A stretch of DNA of 6,033 nucleotides from REEB509 sp044370335 (GTDB lineage Bacteria > Pseudomonadota > Alphaproteobacteria > Caulobacterales > Aquidulcibacteraceae): the NCBI GenBank assembly GCA_044370335.1, contig JBILVS010000154.1, forward strand, positions 1-6,033, read 5' to 3'. Positions 1-6,033 of the stretch are shown here, in pieces. The notes beneath the pieces are model-generated. The model did not search any database. It worked only from the letters and a program-made list of their open reading frames with translations, and had not been told where the DNA came from. A program made the translations under genes and the position numbers. Each line of letters opens with the position of its first letter. Position 1 is the stretch's first letter.

Positions 1-2
1 AG

Positions 3-35
3 GTTGAAGCGTTTTTCGCGCGTCTGACTGCATGA
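3..35 (+). CDS. C-terminal end of a probable ribbon-helix-helix (ParD/CopG-like) antitoxin, 5' part outside window
   Basis: Only the last ten codons are visible (VEAFFARLTA, then TGA at 33-35). The stop overlaps the ATG at 32-34 of the following RelE/ParE-like frame in an ATGA arrangement, the usual translational coupling of antitoxin and toxin genes. The short tail resembles the 'EAFF.RL' ends of ParD/CopG-type antitoxins, but ten residues cannot prove a family. The call rests mainly on position and on the identity of the downstream frame. If the toxin is dead, as its in-frame stop suggests, this antitoxin may be an orphan or may itself be degraded upstream. Confidence 0.4.
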   Translation, partial: VEAFFARLTA

Positions 36-313
36 CGCGCAGGACGATCCGGTGGCTCGCCAAGGCCCTCGACGATTTGGACCAACAGGCCCAATGGCTG
101 TCAGGCGTTGAAGGGGCAGACCCGGTCTGGACGATGGCGCGCATCCGGGAAGCGGTGCGGTCCATGCAGCGCCTCGGCGATAGCGGCCGACCTGGCCGAG
201 CGGCAGGGACGCGCCAACTGTCTTGACGCGCCGCGCCCTCCATCATCGTCTATCGCCGCGTCGAAGATGGCTCTGAAATTCTTGCGGTCTTTCACATGGC
301 CCAGGAGCGTTCA
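32..313 (+). pseudogene. RelE/ParE-family toxin, interrupted by an in-frame TGA
   Basis: The frame from ATG 32 reads MTRRTIRWLAKALDDLDQQA, then an IREAVRSMQRLGDSGRPGRA segment and GTRQLS, before TGA at 224-226. This is the RelE/ParE fold in order: a first strand with 'A..DLD', helices, and the 'GRPGR..GTR.L' signature at about residues 53-63. The family then continues with a Pro-containing turn, a hydrophobic 'IVYR' strand and an 'EIL.V.H' strand. Exactly these follow the stop in the same frame (233-313: APSIIVYRRVEDGSEILAVF, then HMAQERS). Family members are about 95-100 residues, matching the read-through length. Known members inhibit gyrase (ParE) or cleave mRNA on ribosomes (RelE); these are normally neutralised by the co-encoded antitoxin. 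The 64-residue truncated product would lack the C-terminal strands, so it is probably inactive. No stop ends the toxin before the next gene, with which it shares a frame. There is no Shine-Dalgarno; the start is coupled by ATGA to the upstream antitoxin frame. Confidence 0.72.
303..307 (+). promoter_or_regulatory. Shine-Dalgarno for the lipoprotein gene
   Basis: AGGAG lies six bases upstream of ATG 314 and decides that start over the in-frame ATG at 296, which is inside the toxin remnant and has no such site. Initiation at 314 also puts the lipobox Cys at residue 18, a normal signal-peptide length. Confidence 0.6.
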
Positions 314-969
314 ATGGATCGGGGGCGCGTCGTCGCGCTATGGGCGCTTGTTTTGCTCGCCGCCTGCGCGGGGGGTCAGAGCTATCTGGACCGCTGGGAT
401 GATCCGCGGGTGATACAGATCGAGCCACAACAATGGCGTTGTCCCTGCATTGTAATACCGGATCGGCCATCGCACATCGATTGGGCTTCGAAAAAATCTC
501 CATCTTTGGAAGGGATGTTTTGCAGAGGATTTTTCCAACGCGCAGGTTGTCACTGGTACGACGCCTTTATTTGGGCCCGTAAGGACCCCGTAGCTTTTGC
601 GCTTCACATTGCCTCCGGAGATCGCATTTTCGATCTTTACTACGAATTCAGCACCAAGGTAATGCCACCACCTCCGCCTCCGGGAGCAACACCGCCTTTC
701 CCTCCGGCGCCAAGGATACCACCCCGGATAGAGAGTTTTCGATCTTCGATGTCGTGGTGGAAAGCATCCCCTCTGTCATAGCGACCTATCAACCGGTCGG
801 CGGTCCTTACGCGCCAATGTGCCTTTGGCTGCGGCTATCACAGGCGCTGACGGCGGATTAAGTCTTCGCCATCCACAACGCTTTCAAAAGCGAGGGCGTC
901 ACTTGCCTCTACGATGAGACAGAATGCGCTGAAACGCCGGAAGGCGGTCGCCTCCCAGAGTGGCAGTAG
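314..969 (+). pseudogene. Lipoprotein of unknown function, broken by a frameshift and an in-frame TAA
   Basis: From ATG 314 the frame encodes a signal peptide, MDRGRVVALWALVLLAAC, with an L-A-A-C lipobox and lipidation Cys at residue 18. This implies export by Sec and anchoring in a membrane. The mature part is Cys- and Trp-rich (WRCPC, MFCRGF, GCHWYDAF). As sequenced, this frame ends at 779-781 after a proline-rich stretch that looks out of frame. In the -1 frame, coherent protein continues from about 658: GNATTSASG, then DREFSIFDVVVESIPSVIAT and LWLRLSQALTAD. It meets TAA at 859-861 and resumes in the same frame as VFAIHNAFKSEGVTCLYDET, ending at TAG 967-969. One restored base near 655-735 plus CAA in place of TAA gives exactly 219 codons. 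I do not recognise the family. GC over 421-660 is 120/240 (50%), lower than sampled carB lines (68-77%), which fits acquired DNA. A sequencing error could explain one lesion but less easily both. Confidence 0.6.
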
Positions 970-1014
970 ACGCCGCCGTTGGCGTCTCCCTCGCTTTGCC
1001 CTTGGGCTCAGCCT

Positions 1015-1446
1015 ATGCGCCTCGCCCCTGTCACCTTGGGCGCGTCCTCCATCCCCGCCGCTCAGGCGTTTTACCAAAACCTCGGCCTGCGCCTGATCGT
1101 CGATTCGCCGCACAATTGTCGCTTCCAGGTGGGGGAGGCCGCGACCACGCTCTCGATCCACGCAAGCGCGGGGCCCATCGCGCCCTCCGGCGCGGTGGGG
1201 ATCGTGTTCGATGGCGCGGCCATCCTTGACGCCTGTGTGGCGAAGCTGCAGGCAAACGGCTTGGCCGACAGCGCCCCTGAAGATCAATCCTAGCTGTGGC
1301 GGGAAGCCCGGGTCCGCGATCCCGACGGGCATGAGATTTTGTCGATATATGCGGGGGAGAACCACTTGAACCCGCCTTGGCGGGCGGGTGAGCTGCGAGG
1401 ACGCCCCTCCAACCCCGCGCTTGCATCGCATCCCCCCTTGCCCTAG
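1015..1446 (+). pseudogene. VOC-family (glyoxalase/bleomycin-resistance-like) protein, interrupted by an in-frame TAG
   Basis: The frame from ATG 1015 starts MRLAPVTLGASSIPAAQAFY followed by QNLGLRLIVDSP. This is the first beta-alpha-beta module of the vicinal-oxygen-chelate fold: an opening strand, then the '..A..FY..LGL' helix at residues 15-25. The second module follows (AVGIVFDGAAILDACVAKLQ, at about residues 61-80), then PEDQS and TAG at 1291-1293. In the same frame downstream, 1294-1380 reads LWREARVRDPDGHEILSIY, then AGENHLNPPW. That is the normal C-terminal part of these proteins, including the usually metal-binding Glu (here codon 107). The family usually has W at the stop position ('PEDQPW.WRE'), so TGG to TAG is the simplest lesion. 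The 92-residue product lacks the last strands and the Glu and should not bind metal normally. The open frame continues to TAG 1444-1446, although the family usually ends soon after NPPW. Substrate is unknown. A TTG at 979 is a possible longer start, but it adds an untypical leader. Confidence 0.7.
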
Positions 1447-1449
1447 ACA
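1421..1449 (+). promoter_or_regulatory. Weak candidate sigma-70-type promoter for carB
   Basis: TTGCAT (1421-1426) and TAGACA (1444-1449) are separated by 17 bases, the optimal spacing. Both hexamers match the consensus only partly, although TTG at -35 and CTAGAC-like -10 elements are common in alphaproteobacteria. The site lies beyond the conserved end of the VOC remnant and about 65 bp upstream of the carB start. Initiation would be near 1456, inside a small GC hairpin (CGCGC 1450-1454, GCGCG 1461-1465). Confidence 0.3.
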
Positions 1450-1514
1450 CGCGCGATTTTGCGCGGGGGGTCCATTCGGGCGCCCCGGTTCGCGAAAGCT
1501 GGATGCGCCCCGCC

Positions 1515-4817
<3,303 letters not shown>

Positions 4818-4874
4818 CGGCGTGCCCCTGCCTCGTTCAACCTCACCAGCCACGACGGACGAAAGCCCACAAAC

Positions 4875-5348
4875 ATGGATAAGGTGCCGATGACGGCCGA
4901 GGGTTACGCCGCCCTCGACGCAGAATTGAAGCGTTTGAAGACCGAAGAGCGCCCGGCGGTGATCGCTGCGATCGCCGAGGCCCGAAGCCATGGCGATTTG
5001 TCTGAGAACGCCGAATATCATGCGGCGAAGGAGCGACAGAGCTTTATTGAAGGCCGTGTGGCGGAGCTGGAAGATAAGCTCGCCCGGGCGCAAGTGATTG
5101 ATGTGGCTAAACTTTCCGGCAAAGCGATCAAGTTCGGCGCGACCGTCACCGTGATGGACGAGGACACCGAAGGCGAGGCCGTCTATAAAATCGTGGGCGA
5201 GGACGAAGCGGACGTGCGGGCCGGCAAGGTCTCGATCACCTCCCCTATCGCTCGGGCCCTGATCGGCAAGGAAGAAGGCGACGTCGTGGAAGTGGCCGCG
5301 CCCGGCGGCGCCAAGTCCTACGAAATCCTCAAGGTGCAGTGGCTCTAA
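4875..5348 (+). CDS. greA: Transcription elongation factor GreA
   Basis: GreA enters the secondary channel of RNA polymerase and stimulates cleavage of the backtracked transcript 3' end, rescuing arrested complexes. The 157-residue product is almost the same length as E. coli GreA (158). Residues 1 to about 75 form the N-terminal antiparallel coiled coil. Its tip contains GDLSENAEYHAAKE, with D41 and E44, the two acidic residues that position the catalytic Mg2+, at the same numbers as in E. coli. Residues from about 80 form the FKBP-like C-terminal domain that binds polymerase, including SPIARALIGKEEGD and a final YEILKV strand. The gene follows carB by 57 nt on the same strand, and carB-greA adjacency is also known in other proteobacteria such as Pseudomonas. 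The start at 4875 fits the family's 'M.K.PMT..G' beginning. Its ribosome-binding site is weak (a GGACGAAAG stretch about nine bases upstream). No damage is seen. Confidence 0.97.
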   Translation: MDKVPMTAEGYAALDAELKRLKTEERPAVIAAIAEARSHGDLSENAEYHAAKERQSFIEGRVAELEDKLARAQVIDVAKLSGKAIKFGATVTVMDEDTEGEAVYKIVGEDEADVRAGKVSITSPIARALIGKEEGDVVEVAAPGGAKSYEILKVQWL

Positions 5349-5349
5349 G

Positions 5350-6033
5350 GTGCCGCAGATCGGAGGCTCCGGCGCCGTTGGTTTCAGCCGGGCGGACCCG
5401 GTCACCATTTGGGCTGTGAGCGACGGGCGAGCGGGGATTGCAGCGCAGGCGCTGGGACTGGCGGAGGCCGTGGCGCGCCGCACCAATGCGGTGATCGTGG
5501 AAAAGCGGGCGAGCTTGCGGTCGCCGTGGTCATGGCTGCCATCCGGCTTCGTGCCCGGCCCCCGGCAGGCGCTGAGCGTGGAGTCCGACCCGCTGGAGCC
5601 GCCTTGGCCAGATCTGTGGATCGGCTGCGGACGCCACTCGATCCCTTTTTCCATGGGCGTCCGGGAGTGGTCGCGTGGCCGCACGATGGTCGTGCAGCTG
5701 CAAGATCCGCGGGTCAATCCGCGGGAGTTCGATCTGGTCGTGCCGCCCTCCCACGATGAGGTGGAGGGGGCGAATGTCTGGCCGACGCTTGGGGCTCTTC
5801 ATCGGGTGACGCCGGAGCGGATTGCGGCGGAGGCGGCGCGGTTCGGGTCACTGGAGGCGCTGCCGGGGCCCCGGATCGCGGCGCTGATCGGGGGGAAAAG
5901 CAAACGACAGTCCATCGGGGCGAAGCGGGCGGACCTGATCTCGCGCGCTTTGCTGGGGCTCAAGGAGGAAGAAGGCGGCAGCCTTTTGGTGACGCTGTCC
6001 CGACGGACCCCGGTCTGGGCGCGGACGGTCTTG
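5350..6033 (+). CDS. ELM1-family protein (mitochondrial fission ELM1-like, DUF1022), 3' end outside window
   Basis: This frame is open for 228 codons and runs off the window. Motifs in order match the bacterial ELM1 family: TIWAVSDGRAG near residues 19-29, followed by AAQALGLAEAV; WIGCGRHSIP near 90-99; VVQLQDPRVNPREFDLVVPP near 115-134; a GALHRVTPERI segment; LIGGKSK at 179-185; and LLVTLSRRTP near 212-221. The family is named after plant ELM1, which recruits the dynamin for mitochondrial fission. Bacterial members are suspected to be GT-B-like glycosyltransferases, but their reaction is unknown. The likely start is GTG 5350, one base after the greA stop, suggesting translational coupling. 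The next in-frame start, GTG 5416, would fall inside the conserved first strand. A GGAGG at 5362-5366 has no suitable in-frame start behind it. Roughly a third of the protein (usual length about 320-340) is missing. Confidence 0.82.
   Translation, partial: MPQIGGSGAVGFSRADPVTIWAVSDGRAGIAAQALGLAEAVARRTNAVIVEKRASLRSPWSWLPSGFVPGPRQALSVESDPLEPPWPDLWIGCGRHSIPFSMGVREWSRGRTMVVQLQDPRVNPREFDLVVPPSHDEVEGANVWPTLGALHRVTPERIAAEAARFGSLEALPGPRIAALIGGKSKRQSIGAKRADLISRALLGLKEEEGGSLLVTLSRRTPVWARTVL

Noticed and set aside
640..670. Programmed -1 ribosomal frameshift in the lipoprotein gene
   Set aside because: No slippery heptamer of the X XXY YYZ type was seen where the frames would switch, and the restored frame then meets another premature stop.
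661..781. Proline-rich C-terminal tail of the lipoprotein frame
   Set aside because: It is probably out-of-frame reading. The -1 frame over the same bases gives ordinary protein sequence that continues well past 781.
32..969. TGA or other stop-codon recoding
   Set aside because: All three stop codons interrupt genes here. carB and greA encode Trp and Gln with standard codons, and they end at TGA and TAA in the expected places.
1370..1389. Intrinsic terminator after the VOC remnant (ACCCGC/GCGGGT inverted repeat)
   Set aside because: The stem is short, its first half lies in the conserved VOC end, and no T-run follows.
838..1431. A 197-codon open frame on the minus strand
   Set aside because: It is antisense to the lipoprotein and VOC remnants, whose + strand translations match real protein patterns; the minus translation does not.
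1489..1496. TTCGCGAA palindrome upstream of carB as an operator
   Set aside because: An eight-base palindrome is easily found by chance in GC-rich DNA, and no known regulator site was recognised.

Overview
The window is GC-rich with long open frames. The CarB, GreA and ELM1-family sequences all look alphaproteobacterial. CarB begins MPKRTDISSILIIGAGPIV and carries the extra loop before 'GLPAIIRPAFTL' that is common in that class, and ELM1-family proteins are typical of alphaproteobacteria. A caulobacteroid or rhodobacteroid lineage is plausible, but genus cannot be told from this sequence.

Left third (1-1446): a run of broken accessory genes, all on the + strand. The window opens with the last ten codons of a probable ribbon-helix-helix (ParD/CopG-like) antitoxin. 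It overlaps by ATGA the start of a RelE/ParE-type toxin gene that has an in-frame TGA two thirds of the way along. Next, with its own Shine-Dalgarno sequence, is a gene for a lipoprotein of unknown function. It carries a one-base frameshift near 655-735 and an in-frame TAA at 859-861; repaired, it would encode about 218 residues. Then comes a glyoxalase/bleomycin-resistance (VOC) family gene with an in-frame TAG where the family usually has Trp. Thus three neighbouring genes contain three different premature stop codons plus one indel, while the next 1,100-codon gene is clean. This looks like a decaying accessory patch, not a recoded genome.

Right two thirds (about 1421-6033): an intact housekeeping block, carB (large subunit of carbamoyl-phosphate synthetase; arginine and pyrimidine synthesis), then greA (transcript-cleavage elongation factor), then the start of an ELM1-family gene that runs off the window. 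carB and greA are 57 nt apart. The ELM1-family gene starts one base after the greA stop, so greA and this gene are probably co-translated. Two stem-loops flank the carB stop codon, neither with a downstream T-run, so transcription probably continues into greA at least in part. A weak candidate promoter lies 65-95 bp upstream of carB.

No tRNA, rRNA, CRISPR array, insertion sequence or clear novel system was found. The most useful observations are the hidden second halves of the three broken genes, which a simple ORF caller would miss or mis-delimit.
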